Translations under genes and position numbers: made by a program
In this document: positions 1 through 11,439 of the stretch, piece after piece
Layout: each line of letters begins with the position of its first letter
Numbering within the stretch: position 1 is the stretch's first letter
The notes under the pieces: generated by a model
Database searches by the model: none
Told to the model about the DNA's origin: nothing
What the model saw: only the letters and a program-made list of their open reading frames with translations
DNA from: Agelas oroides
Lineage: Eukaryota > Porifera > Demospongiae > Agelasida > Agelasidae
Direction: 5' to 3'
DNA: 64,000 nt
Assembly: GCA_949130485.1 (NCBI GenBank)
Contig: OX422189.1
Location: 1,621,720 to 1,685,719 of the forward strand

Positions 1-156
1 GAGAAATATTACACGTTGGCCAAAGAAGAGAGTACGCCTGGTGTTGGCCACTGTGGAGACTGGAAGACCGTATCCAAAATCTTGAGCAACATGAATACGA
101 ACGTAGGTTTTGTGTCCAGATGGGGATCTAAAGTTGGAGCTTTAATTAGCTACTGA
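1..156 (+). CDS. 3' coding fragment, unidentified
   Basis: The window opens inside a 51-codon open frame that ends at a TGA at 154-156. It includes the stretch GDWKTVSKILSNMN. A possible splice donor (AAA|GTTGGA) lies at about 132, so this may be an internal exon rather than the gene end. I do not recognise the family. The next 500 bases show no convincing coding sequence. Confidence 0.3.
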   Translation, partial: EKYYTLAKEESTPGVGHCGDWKTVSKILSNMNTNVGFVSRWGSKVGALISY

Positions 157-693
157 ACCTCAAAGTGTTCTCTTAGTGAATATATACATTTATGCATACT
201 TTGATTACATGTAGTGCAAATGGGCTGATAAGTGTGGAGTCCAAATGTTCTATGTTCTCTGCTACGGACCAAACCATTATGCTGGAGGAACACAGTGTGG
301 AGTTCAGTACCTACAGTCACATGCCAACATACCAATGGACTTCCTCCATTCCCACAAAGGTACCATACAAGAGTGTTCTCTAGACATTTGCATTTGTAAA
401 GTGCAGAATTTACATAATTATGAGCGTGAGGACAATGTCTCAACACAGCCCTTTTAATTGTGATGTAACAGGACCTTTGTTACATCACAAAACTATATTG
501 TGTGAGTGGCAAGTATAGTAACTACATGTTTGAAATTGATTCGTTCTGAGCAGAATATAATACTTCATTCTATCAACATAACATACCAAAGCATACTCAC
601 TCGTGTGTTTCAGAAGGTGAAATGTGTGCTTGTAGTGGATGTCACTCAGTATTAAATTTTTGATAAACCATAACCTCTACAAAAAACATCCAG

Positions 694-1925
694 GGTCCAA
701 CTCTGTGCAACACCCTGGGAGCAGCTCTGGTCGAGAGGAATGGGAGTGTTGCCGGAAGGCAGTACAAGAACTCCTAAACTTGAAATATGGTAAGTCCTTC
801 TATAAAACAGCTTATGTTACCAGTCTTTTGATTGAAACTTCATCTCCTCACAGCCTTGGCTCTTGGGAATCCCAAGGCAAAGGTGCCATACACAACCCTG
901 CTGCCCTCTCAAGTAAAGAATTTTCCAGCAGATCTGAAGTTTGGACCCCCTTCTTCTTTTGGTAATCAATCCCTGAAGAGGATTCTGGATGCAGCAGATG
1001 CCATTTACTTTGACTGTAAGTATACATATGTGAGTACCAGAGAATTTTGGAGTTAGTGGTATCTAGTCAAAAACAGCCCTTGTTTGGAACAAAACTCACT
1101 CAGTGAATACTGCCAGGTGAACTCTAGATTACCATTTGTGATGCATTTCCTAGGAACTGCGTTGCAGAAAAGGAAGAACTATAGCTGGCAATGTGGAGTT
1201 CACCAGGCAGTGTCCTCTGAACAAGTTTTGAACAAGGGCTGTTTTTATTTAGTATGAGACTCATTACATCATTCATGTAGCATTATTTGCTGGCTTGCAG
1301 ATTTCATGCTTCCAACCTCCATATACTCGTGTGGTGCACTATGTGTGTGCGCACACACAGTGCACATGTGTGTGCATGTGTGTGGCATGTGTGCACACGT
1401 GTGTGTGTGTGCTTCTATGGGTGTGTGTACACACACAAAACTGCATGTTTGTACAGGTATATACTTGTAACTCAGGGATGAATGTTTTCCCAGTTTCTAC
1501 AGATGGCATCCATGAAGAACACAGTTATTGCAAACCAGCAAAGTCTGCTCCAAAGCATATATCCCAATCTTTGACTGGATCAACAATGTTGTCAGCCTTA
1601 GTGTGTGATGAAGACATTACTGCATCGCTGGTATTAACAACCAAGAAACAGAAGACTGCACAGAAAGTTGTGAAGAAGAAGAATGAAAGCAAGTCTATAC
1701 CTCCGAAAAGTAAAGTTGCACTTCGAAAGAGTTGTTGCTAAGGGTATCACCCTGTCAGGTGATATACTCCATGGACATGCCTTACCCTTGGGGTTCACAA
1801 AAGTTATGATTGAGGAGGTGTTCGATCCTCAGGCCAAACTTCAAGTAGGACACTTTGATGATGATGAACAATTCCTCCAACCAAACTTGATCACCGCATG
1901 GCAAGATGAATGTATTCAAGTATGA
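694..1925 (+). CDS. Possible three-exon gene, 3' part, frame-disrupted
   Basis: Three exons join in phase. One ends at 789 (donor gtaagt) and reads ...AVQELLNLKY. The second is 854-1015 and reads LALGNPKAKVPYTTLL. The third starts at 1503 after TTTCTACAG, is lysine-rich (KKQKTAQKVVKKK) and stops at about 1741. A second frame then continues to 1925 with HGHALPLGFTKV and ends LITAWQDECIQV. That second frame looks like real protein, so a single frame slip around 1700 is likely. The HG-x-PLPxGFxKV segment faintly recalls a domain found next to some DNA-transposon proteins, which is a weak resemblance. The exon starting before 789 has an uncertain 5' boundary. A TG-rich microsatellite lies in the last intron. 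Confidence 0.35.
1327..1436 (+). repeat. TG/CA-rich microsatellite
   Basis: Alternating TG and CA runs with interruptions. The spurious reading frames over it are Cys/Val- or His/Thr-rich and should be ignored. It sits in the last intron of the possible gene that ends at 1925. Confidence 0.8.
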
Positions 1926-2329
1926 GGCCTGAACACATTCATTAGGAGTTGACAGTGTGGCATGGTAAATGCACCCTAGCTATTGTAAATCTTGATGTGT
2001 TCTTGGTTACCAACTTGTATTGTTACAGTGCTACGATGGAACTTTGGTCTTGGCATCTTTGTATAACTATTGCATGCTTAATGCAAAGTATAGACACCGT
2101 AAAATAACTAAGTGCTGGTATGGCTACATAATATTGTATACAATAATTATGCCGGTATATGCTGGCATATATTGTAGTATATGTATATAATATACATAAT
2201 GTACATAGCCACCTTCATGATCACTCAAATGCATCAAGTTTCATAATATGTAGCTAGTGTGAAACATGCATGTTCAATAAACTTGCTGAATATATATTAT
2301 GTACTGAATATATATGGCTGCATGATGTT

Positions 2330-4089
2330 TCAGCAGTGTTTGAAATGGGGACCAACAGTACAGATCTTTGATAGCTGCAAATCTTTCTTTGACAGGTTGA
2401 CAGCTCTTTGTAGTCTCTCCTTTTTCCACTTGAGATAGGAATGCTTACGTTTCAGAGGCAGTGATCCATCAACTGTATAGAACAGATACAATGCTGGTAA
2501 CAGTGGATGTCATTGAAAGCCCACATAACAATACCTTTCCGTTGCTGTCGTTTTGCTTGCACTTCAAGTTGATTCAGAAGAGCTCGGTCATCTGGTCCCA
2601 GCATATCACTGATACCAGGAAGTTGTTCACTGCAATTGTCTATAAGAGGATTAACAAACCACAAAATGAAAATGAATGATGCCACTGTTACTCAATACCT
2701 TTTACCTTCTCAAACTCTTCTCTCCGCAGTCTATTATGTAGCACTGTGATATACCTCTCTTCCTCCATTGCCTCTTCATCCTCATCCTCTTCCCACTCAT
2801 TATTCACCATGTGTACACTGTTTGCTTCCTGCTTCCTCAAACCTGCTTCTTCCTCCAACTCATCTGCTTGGTCCTCCCTCTTCTCCACCCACACACCTTC
2901 CTCCTGCTCCCAAGTGTCTCTGTCATCTGTCTCCTGTTCCCTCAAACCTGCTTCTTCATCCCACTCATTTGCTTGCTCCTCCCTCTTCTCCACTGTGCTA
3001 TCCACTGATTCATCAGAATCAGAAAGATATAGTCCATGTTCTGAACAGCCAGCAGACAAGTCAGGATAGTGCAATGGAGAGGGAAGAGGTTCCTCCTCTA
3101 GATCATCTTCCATACTAAGTTCTTGCTGTTCTTGGATAAAATCCATGTTATCGAGTGGTGGCACATGTAAGTCAAGATTCAGACTTGTAAGATCCGGAAC
3201 ATCAACATGCTGCTCATAACTGAAACAACAGGAATGAAGTTCTTCTTTAACTTTGCTGAGTCGTACTTTAAGCATTGAAACACAGCCCCTGTCATATGCT
3301 GTCATGGTTTCTGATTCTTCAAGTGTGCCAATAGCACTAGTAAGAGCAGCTACATCCTTCATGTGGAACGCCATTACAGTTTTCATCTTCTGTTGTAACA
3401 TCACAACCTCTTCTTCTGTTCGCCTTTGTGTCATCAGGGCATTGATTGCTGCTATTCTAACTGGCTTTGGAACTGGAAGGTTAAGTGGCTGCTCCAGTCG
3501 TAACCACACTTGTGCAGATGGGTGGCAGACTTCTTCCCATGTTGACTGCTCAGAGGGAATCACAGCACTGTTATACTCAGCTAGGAGGTGCTTTAATCGA
3601 GTTGTCTCCTTGGTAATAGCCTTGGAGAGACGTGAGGCCATGTACTGCCCATCTGCAGGTTAGATTATGTCTTATGTCAAGAGCGCATAAGAACAGGCGG
3701 CTAGAGTAAGGCACTACATTCTACAGCATATCGGAATATCAATGCTCGGCTTAAACTCCCATGCCTTTGCTGCTTTTAGCTTCCTCTTTTCATGTGCAGT
3801 TTGCTGCCCATTGTTTTCTACAATATCACCCTCCAGATTCAATGATCCGTCAATTGCCTTCCCTTGGAAGTCATACCCCAGAAGGCTACTGGAAACATCA
3901 TGCACGTTGTAAACTGGGTAGGTCATCCTCAGCGTCCCTTGTACTGTCTGCATTGTGTCCTACTTGGCTGGTGAATGGAATACTCACTCTTTCAATCCGC
4001 ACATCCCTAGATCTCTTGGAGGATCCACTACCTTCTCTCACTATGTTCAGATGATAGGCATCTGGCTTTCTCTTTCGTCGAATAGACAT
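2330..4089 (-). pseudogene. KDZ-transposase-like gene lacking its catalytic core
   Basis: Kyakuja-Dileera-Zisupton (KDZ) transposases are long proteins with cysteine-cluster and DDE-type core regions. Here only the two ends are present. The N-terminal part starts at the ATG at 4089 (MSIRRKRKPDAYHL) and, after a frame change near 3900, reads HEKRKLKAAKAWE, a typical KDZ N-terminal motif. The C-terminal part is well preserved over three exons that join in phase. Exon 2699-3652 begins GQYMASRLSKAITKETTRLK, has a KDZ-tail-like LMTQRRTEEEVVMLQQKM and then an acidic stretch. Exon 2535-2639 and exon 2330-2472 follow, ending FKHC. Introns are about 60 bases. Only about 60 bases separate the two parts, so the roughly 3 kb of core is gone. 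The family call rests on remembered motif style; the exon joins are seen directly. Confidence 0.55.
3677..3710. repeat. 34-bp dispersed motif, copy 1
   Basis: A 34-base stretch containing GCGCATAAGAAC and GGCTAGAGTAAG recurs at 36749-36782 with one mismatch. Here it sits exactly where the KDZ-like gene lost its core, between the N- and C-terminal parts. Confidence 0.7.
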
Positions 4090-4104
4090 GATAAACCTTT
4101 CCAA

Positions 4105-5031
4105 TTTTCGTTGTCCTTCAAATGAATGTTAATATGTACTTACGGTATACCTAACATGTGACGCGGGCAATGCTTGATGATTACGGAAGATAACTACTGG
4201 GTTATCAGCAGGCAGCCAGCGTGCGAATCGGGTGGCTTTGATAAGAGCTGCGGGATACGTCCCCTACCACGTGATTATCACGAGTTGACATGTAATTTGC
4301 TGATTCAGCTGTACTATCTATCAGCCCACGGTGAGAAGCAGTAAAGTGTGGTAAGTTGTATAAGTAAAGCTAAAATTATGTTAAAAAGCCAGTGCATGCA
4401 CTGACATCAAAAGTTCCTGCATGTCAGTATAACCAAGTCCTTGGAATTTTTAGACCCCTTGGCTACTATAGACTTGTCCACAAAATAAATGTCCAGAATC
4501 AAGGAGTGGTAGTAGTGTGCTTTTCCACTCCAAACTTCTAAGCGTGTAATTGGAAAGCAGGTTGAACCACTTATAATGCACACACATGCATGTCCCTGTA
4601 CTAGCCTTGTTCTCATGCCTGAAGAGGAGGAAAAAGGGCCTGGTTTCAGCCGTTCACACATGCACCTAAGTATTACTGTAGGGTTCACAATCGAAAAAAT
4701 TTTTTCTTCATATAATGTTCCAAAAGTAACTGCCAGCACTACCCGCCAGGTACTGAATTCAGATCGTACAGTAACTTTTTCCAAGTCTTCTTCACTTCGC
4801 GGTAAACGCGCATGCAAATGTTTGCGAAAATGCCCACCTACGCAGAAAATTGGGATTACGTGTTTCCTGTGATGCGCAGTACAGAAATGAGTATTTAGTG
4901 CTAATTTCTGTGTACTAAGCGAGAAGGAGGGGGACGAGAAAGGTGATAATCCACGGTTACTCTATATTCTACTTTCAATAACGCTTTTGTCTTCACAAAC
5001 TTCCACCCTCCATTGAGTGGATGATACATAT
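4105..5031. other. Intergenic, repeat remnant only
   Basis: No coding sequence is convincing here. On the minus strand, 4585-4672 is a diverged copy of a repeat also present at about 14115-14225 on the plus strand; both share GGCTGAAACC and CTCCTCTTCAGGC. A cytosine-poor tract follows. Confidence 0.5.
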
Positions 5032-5854
5032 ACAAGTCACAAAAAAGTTTTCTGAATGAAAACAAGTGCATGTAGGGATGGAACCCTCAAAAACCAACCA
5101 AACTAGATGGGAATGACACCACAACAATTTCACACCATCCCTACATCTTGTGCCATTTTGCCAACTATGCTTTGTGTTTGTTAGTTGTGTTCATAGGAGG
5201 GTTGTGGAAGGCAGTGGGATGGGTAGTGCTGGGTGTGGAGTGCATGTTGATGTGCATGGGGGGTGAGTTATGTTGTGGGTGGCTGTGATGTAGTTGCTAT
5301 GCTGAGAATGGCAGGTATGGTCTGTCTTGAATTAGTCTTGCAAGCCAGACCCTTTCTGCGCAGCACCGATCGCTTTCAGTATGCGGCACACGGAGGGAAG
5401 AAGTTTGATGTTTGGATTTACAATTTCACTTCAAAGCATTTATGACGATTCTTAGTGCCTTCCTCTGCGTGCCGATACTGAAAGCGATCTGCACTGTGGA
5501 ACGGAAAGGGTCTGGCTTGTGAGACTAGTCTTGAATGCAGAAACTGTCGAGTGCATGAGCTGGGTCTGTTGGAGTAAGTGATGTTGTGAAATTTTATTGC
5601 TGCTGAACATGGCAGATATGGATTGTCTTTATGTAAAAGGCTGTGGAGTGAGCAGCGCTAACTACAGCTAGTATTCATTTAGTGGGTGTGAATAGGCTAG
5701 AGAGTTTACTGGTGTGCATAGTTGGCAAAATGGCACAAGATGTAGGGATGGTGTGAAATTGTTGTGGTGTCATTCCCATCTAGTTTGGTTGGTTTTTGAG
5801 GGTTCCATCCCTACATGCACTTGTTTTCATTCAGAAAACTTTTTTGTGACTTGT
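5032..5854. mobile_element. TIR element with 139-bp inverted arms
   Basis: The arms 5032-5170 and 5716-5854 are near-perfect inverted repeats, each carrying TGTAGGGATGG and the complementary of CCATCCCTACA. No transposase is inside, so it is non-autonomous. The motif TAGGGATGGAACCC also occurs at about 44978, suggesting a family. A second element is nested inside at 5333-5527. Confidence 0.75.
5333..5527. mobile_element. Nested 195-bp TAGTCT-type hairpin MITE, 9-bp TSD
   Basis: The element begins TAGTCTTGCAAGCC and ends with the complement of TAGTCTCACAAGCC. It is flanked by the direct 9-bp duplication GTCTTGAAT at 5324-5332 and 5528-5536. A TSD of 9-10 bp is typical of Mutator-like transposons. 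Its ends match other TAGTCTC/TAGCCTCG elements in this window. Confidence 0.75.
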
Positions 5855-6625
5855 TCCTGCTCTTTTTTTTTTTGTATTGCTTTTTAGGAATGGTAAGAGA
5901 GAAGTGACATGGGAGGGTAGGCCGAGGGGAAGATGCATGGTGTGTACAGTATGATAGTAGAAAGAGCTAAGAATTGTCATAAATTCAAACGCTTTGAAGT
6001 GAAATCGTCAATCCAAACATCAAACTTCGGGGGGTTTAGAAGTACAGTCCAAGCAAAGCCTCATACAAACCAAGTGAAAAGCAGATGAGTTTAATAAGGC
6101 TTTGCATGCAAGCTTATAAATCCTGTGCTCATTTCACGTGGACTACTAATGGGTTCATCGAAAAACTCTCCATAGACTGTAAACAGAGTATTGAGTCATA
6201 AGACCCCATTACAGAACTGTTTGATGGTGAGTAGCTATAGTCTAAATCGGTTTGAAACGAACGCATAGGGGTCTGTGGAGCTGAACAACCGCCAGTTCTG
6301 TGGCCACCTCTAGTGCAGAAGTTTGGAATGAAGCCATGCACTGTTGACTCGGTGCTACTAGAGTTTGAGTATACCAAGCTACCAATAGGCTGCCACTTGC
6401 TTCGTTGGAGGAATATGAAGACTCAGGCACAACACAAAAGGAGGATGTTAAGAAGACACCAGCCAAAGTGCTACCATCAACTCGCAGTAAACATTGTATG
6501 TGTACTATATGCATGTAAATGACTATAACAAGCAAATTTGAAATGTGAAAGTTGACAATAAAACTTGAAATTGAATATCAGTGGCTAGTGTTCTAAGTCA
6601 TATGAAGTACTTGATGGTTAAAACA

Positions 6626-7134
6626 CTAGCTGGCATAGTACCGTCTATACCACTTGAGCTTGGCTTTTGCAGCCTTCAAATTAGTCATACGAGCTGCTGC
6701 CCTTTTTTTGTCAGGGTTCCTCCAATAACTACTATGGGAGGATACGCAGGAAGCTGCCCTTCCTTTCTCAGGGTCCTCCCAATAGCGGGTATGGGAGGAT
6801 ACGCGGGAAGCTGCCCTTCCTTTCTCAGGGTCCTCCCAATAACGGGTATGGGAGGATGCCCTGGAAGATGCCCTTTTGGTCTCAGGGTCCTCCCAATAAC
6901 GGGTATGGGAGGACGCCCTTTTCGTCTCAGGGTCCTTCCAATAACAGGCATGGGAGGACGCCCTTTTCGTCTCAGGGTCCTTCCAATAACAGGCATGGGA
7001 GGACGCCCGGGAAGATGCCCTGTGTTTCTCCGGGTCCTTCCAGTAATTATTACGGGACGCTTGCCTTTTTTTTTCCCTTTGTTTCGCAGGTAGTTCTGCT
7101 TGTCCTGCGCTTGTTTCTTGCGGACATTACGCAT
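6626..7134 (-). pseudogene. YW-x-DPE repeat protein, frameshifted
   Basis: From the ATG at 7134 the protein begins MRNVRKKQAQDKQNYLR and runs into a run of nine A residues near 7065-7073. One extra A there would continue into a frame that stays open to the stop at 6626-6628. In that frame a 15-19 residue unit repeats, e.g. YWKDPETKRASS and YWEDPEKGRAASRVSSHTR, and the end reads LKWYRRYYAS. DPEKxRAAS-type repeats are known to me from sponge and cnidarian predicted proteins, often near transposon-linked genes; their function is unknown. The homopolymer slip may be real decay or a sequencing error. Without the shift, the minus frame encodes a PPMPVIGRTLRRKG repeat. Confidence 0.5.
6705..7058. 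repeat. Minisatellite, 45- and 57-bp units
   Basis: Seven to eight units containing GGGTCCTCCCAATAACGGG and GGTATGGGAGGA. Unit lengths are multiples of three, so the open frame is preserved through the array, consistent with selection on a coding repeat in the past. Confidence 0.85.
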
Positions 7135-7139
7135 ATTGC

Positions 7140-8180
7140 GTTCGATGTAAAGTGCAGCACAACCACGTCAACTGATCCACGAAATCAGATTTGCAAACTG
7201 CAACGCTCAATTCTCACCTTCTCTACGAAGTACTGAACCACGTGCTCAGTTGAACCCTGGTGAAGTAATTATGAATAATATTTAATTCGAGCAAAATGGC
7301 GTGTAGCAGCTAGCGTAAGTGTGAGATTACCTGAGAATCGCCGACAAGTTTGAGTTCTTTCTTTTAGACCGATAAGTGGCAGGTGCAATACCTAGTGATT
7401 TATCCTGTTGTTTTGCGTTTGAATCGTTGTAAAAGCTCCAGCCGTTATCGTGCTATCGCGGTGAGAGGCAGAAGAAAGTCAGAAGATAGACGATTTGTCC
7501 GTTTTGGCGACTTGCCGGTCTGGTGCTTAGCGATACTTTCCAGCAAACTTAACAGTCTTTTTGCTCATGAAAACACTCGATAATGCCTGATATGGCTCAT
7601 ACAGGCCTTTGACTAATCTAACGAAGACATTTCGAGCGTGTTATTTGTGCACTTTTAATGTGGCGGCCATTTTTTTTCGGGGTCATCCCTACATATGGCG
7701 CACTACCGTACGCCATGATTAGGCTATACGTGAGTAACAACTGAGACATGAACAGTGCCTGCATAAATAAATACAGTATGTTGATTTAGGCATGAAAAGT
7801 AATTCGAACAGCACATTCAAGATCAGGAAAGAGTGCCTGCTGCAATAGAACTCCAGGAACCAGTATTCTTGCTGTAGCTACCTACAATAAGGTATAAATA
7901 AGATAGTAAGTCTTATGAACTGCATATTACTCTTTATTTTCTACTACCTGCATGTATATATACAGTCTAACCAGATGCATGACCAGCCATATACAGTCAG
8001 CTATTGCATAAGTTCTACTGAATCCCCCAGTCATGCACTTTACTGGAAACTTGTACAAGCTAGTCATATCAAACAGGCAGGAATGTCTAGTGACTGGACA
8101 TCTCGTCCATCCATGTACTCAAAGCACTTGAGCAATATCCAACCTTTGCTACTGGAAACATACTACAAACATCAAAAGTA
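7140..8180. other. Intergenic, no supported gene
   Basis: Only short chance frames are present on both strands. The region is AT-rich towards its right side, with no clear repeat apart from a GGTCATCCCTACAT motif near 7681 that echoes the TAGGGATG element ends. Confidence 0.5.
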
Positions 8181-9329
8181 GAGTAACCAATCAATTATCG
8201 GACACCCCACATTATCGGACGGCTGCATAGCACGAATGGGAGTAACAGCGGCCCTTGTTTCTGATCCAGTAGGTAGGTTGATGCAACTGCTACGTGCACC
8301 CCAAATTTGAGCTTTATAGATCAGTGAATGTGGACGCTATGCCCCAATAAAGGGCGGTGTCCGATGGTCGCGACCATCGGACGAAACTACCGATCTACGG
8401 ACGACGAAGTCCTATAAAGCGAGGAAGGCAGCACTGTCCACCAAACTTGGTGTTCAGCTGCAGCTATCCTTCCTCTACCTAACCTCCAATTATCAGCGAT
8501 TCTGTTGTTGAACGGAGACAAGTGTCGCGTGAAGAAGCGAGTAGGTTCAACCCGTCAATCATCGGACGAGAATAAGCATGCGTATATGGATATTTTGACA
8601 TTGAAAAGGCTTTAGGAAGGTAAGAATCCTTCAAAAGTAGGTGAATAGTCTGACATATGTATGTACTAGTAGCTAGTGGTAAATAGGCTGAATACGAAGT
8701 GTGGAACGTGTGATAAGTAGCCTGTATATTGGAAGTGTGCATGGAACGTGGTATAGCATACTTCTCTGCAGTATGACACAGCTTATCACACGTTCCACAC
8801 TTCGTATGTAGCCTACTTACCACTAGCTACTGGTACATACTATGTCAGACTATTCGCCTACTTTTGAAGGATTCTTACCTTCCAAAAGCCTTTTCAATTT
8901 CACGTGCTTTGTCAAAATGTCCATATACGCTTGCTCATTCTCGTCCGATGATTGATGGGTTGAACCTACTCGCTTCTTCACGCGACACTTGTCTCCGTTC
9001 AACAACAGAATCGCTGATAATTGGAGGTTAGGTAGAGCAAGGATAGCTGCAGCTGAACACCAAGTTTGGTGGACAGTGCTGCCTCCCTCGCTTTATAGGA
9101 CCTCGTCGTCCGTGGATCGGTAGCTTCGTCCGATGGTCGCGACCATCGGACACCGCCCTTTATTGGGGCATAGCGTCCACATTCACTGATCTATAAAGCT
9201 CAAATTTGGGGTGCACGTAGCAGTTGCATCAACCTACCTACTGGATCAGAAACAAGGGCCGTTGTTACTCCCATTCGTGCTATGCAGCCGTCCGATAATG
9301 TGGGGTGTCCGATAATTGATTGGTTACTC
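8181..9329. mobile_element. 1.15-kb foldback element with TA flanks
   Basis: Nearly the whole element is an inverted repeat with arms of about 550 bases around a short centre near 8740-8775. The ends are GAGTAACCAATCAATTATCG and its complement, each flanked by TA (8179-8180 and 9330-9331). ATCGGAC motifs recur inside the arms. Each arm also holds a perfect 24-base palindrome centred on GGTCGCGACC. The ATTATCGGACACC style and TA flanks suggest a pogo/Tigger-like (Tc1-mariner group) non-autonomous element; that family call is an inference. No protein is encoded. Confidence 0.8.
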
Positions 9330-9339
9330 TACATCATTT

Positions 9340-10010
9340 AGTACTAATAATACTTTTTTTTTTACCGTTGAGCGTCACAGGAGTGCACATCATACAAAAT
9401 AACCCTTCACTGACTTCAGTGAAGGGCATACACATTCAGGAATCAAAGGTATGAAAATTTAGGTGACTTTTGTAATAGCAGAGGCATCAAACTACCCTTG
9501 TTTTAAAGGTCCCTACGGACTGAAACTGCTGATACCGCGCGCAAGTGAATCTATGCAGAACTCGTGTACAAGCAGGGCGTCCCGCCCCTTTTCCCATGCA
9601 GTAGGCCTAAGTACAGAAAATATAGGACATCCGGTTCAGGTGACTTTTCAAGTGACACACAAAATCAACTACGCTCAAAAGTAAGCTTAGGCTGGCTACA
9701 GTTTATATCAAAGTAGCGCAGGATCAAACTCACTTGGGTTTGGAATCCCGTAGGAACCACCACAGCTCCGGAAATTGACGCAGTAGGTCGGCAGTCACTT
9801 TCACTCTTGAAATATATATCATCACAAATGTTCTCTAAAGTTGACTAAACAACAGCGACTTTCTACGCTTTGACTAGCTACAGCTTACACAGCAAAATCG
9901 TACGTTTTGAATCAGACCCGGTTAGGTTCCGATACAGATATGTTTACATTCCGATACAGGTGCGCAGTAATAAGATGCAACACAACTTTTTGGCAATTGT
10001 CAAAATGTAA
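9340..10010. other. Intergenic, no supported gene
   Basis: Short frames only. A motif near 9889-9914 (ACAGCAAAATCGTACG) is repeated near 10690 inside another repeat. Confidence 0.45.
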
Positions 10011-10017
10011 GTGCTTG

Positions 10018-10242
10018 TCTGATTCAAAACGTAATCGGATGTGTAACAGTTCAGTATACTGATCTGAATCATTGGTTGTGTTTACAGGTCTGTTTCATCT
10101 CTGATTATATTCGTGCGATACTGGTGCGCAGTGCCAAGTTGCCTGATTCAAAATGTAATCGGTTGTGTAACAGTTCAGTAGACTGATCTGAATCATTGGT
10201 TAGGTTTACAGGTCTGTTTCATCTCTGATTATATTCGTGCTG
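10018..10242. repeat. Tandem duplication, about 100 bp twice
   Basis: 10020-10119 and 10141-10242 are direct copies differing at a few positions; both contain GTAACAGTTCAGTA and GGTCTGTTTCATCTC. Confidence 0.8.
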
Positions 10243-10683
10243 TTGTCGTAGCGTTAGCGTTACACGTATTACAGCGTATACTTTGACAGAAAACGATTAT
10301 ATCACTATAAAATACAAAATAAATGAAAAAGGTTACCGAATTATATCAGAAAATTACAATTTAAATAAAGAGGATCACTGGTTTATGCAATATATGTTAA
10401 GACAATAACAGTTGTTTGTGTAGTCATGCCTAAAAGTCAGCTTTCGTTTTTCAATGTTCTCACGCTCTACTCTTTGTGTGGATGTTGCTTCAGCAAAGAC
10501 ACGTGTCAGTGCATTCGTGGATGATTGAAACATAAGTTCTCATGGAAAGTGGCTTGATGGTGTTGATTGTTGATGTCATGAACAGGAGGGGACATTGAAA
10601 ATCATTTGTCACTGGTTCACTGTTAATATTGATGACTTGCATTTCTCTCACAAGACAATAGCAGCGGTTGTCCTTGGAGAAAC

Positions 10684-11008
10684 ATGCTACACAGCAAAAT
10701 CGTACGTTTTGAATCAGAAGTGGAACCAATCTGATCCAGATCTGTACCCAGAAACGCAACGGAACTTTTTGGCAACGGGTCTGATACCGAACTGTAAATC
10801 TGATCTGTATCAGTTCTGCAGCTCTGTATCAGTTCAGCAAAAACAGCCCTAAGACATGCTATTCGTACAGGTCTGATACAGATATGTGCGTACTGATCTG
10901 ATACTGTCCTGATGCTACTGCGGTACTGGTTCAGTTCCGAAAATACGCCCGTAACAGAAATTTTTGGCAACGGAACTATATCGGGTCAGAAAATTTTTGG
11001 CTGTGTAG
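10684..11008. mobile_element. MITE with CTACACAGC ends
   Basis: Starts CTACACAGCAAAATCG and ends TTTTTGGCTGTGTAG, giving short terminal inverted repeats. The right end, with GGCAACGGAAC and TTTTGGCTGTGTAG, recurs at about 13443-13485, so a second partial copy exists there. Internal sequence is rich in CTGATAC and CTGTATC motifs. Confidence 0.55.
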
Positions 11009-11121
11009 TAATACAGCATACTGTGCAGGCTGCAAAATTAAGGAAAAAATGAGAGTAAATAATGATTTATTTACTTGTTAAAATAGTGGAGGTTTATAAT
11101 GTATAGCTCCATCAATTGAGT

Positions 11122-11328
11122 TTATATTTTATCATCTATACACACCATGTTAATTGTACGTTTCAATCTTACCTCAGAGTTGTCTGTAATCCTTATGAAT
11201 TCTCCTGTCTTTACAAGTTGCTGCTCGTGAGACAGCACTGCACCATATATTTGGACCTTGTCCTGCAGTGACAGGTCACTTGGCAGATGGAGATTCATGG
11301 TGCTTGGAAGGTTTTCCAGTGTTTCCAT
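11122..11328 (-). CDS. Possible exon, unidentified
   Basis: The minus strand reads METLENLPSTMNLHLPSD and continues to ITDNSE, followed directly by a good donor (GAG|gtaagattg) at about 11170. The composition is protein-like and helical. No partner exon was found downstream on the minus strand. The ATG could be a start or internal. I do not recognise the family. Confidence 0.3.
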   Translation of the reverse strand: METLENLPSTMNLHLPSDLSLQDKVQIYGAVLSHEQQLVKTGEFIRITDNSEVRLKRTINMVCIDDKI

Positions 11329-11439
11329 ACCATCTTATATATAGCAATTACACGCTGGGGCCAAGGGATCTAAGCTATTTAGAAACCCTAAGGCCCGAGG
11401 CTGTGGCGACCCGAGCATGTCTGAGATTTAGAAACCTGT

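Noticed and set aside
2746-3118. Ser/Pro-rich plus-strand frames
   Set aside because: They are shadows of the acidic Glu/Asp-rich coding exon of the KDZ-like gene on the minus strand.
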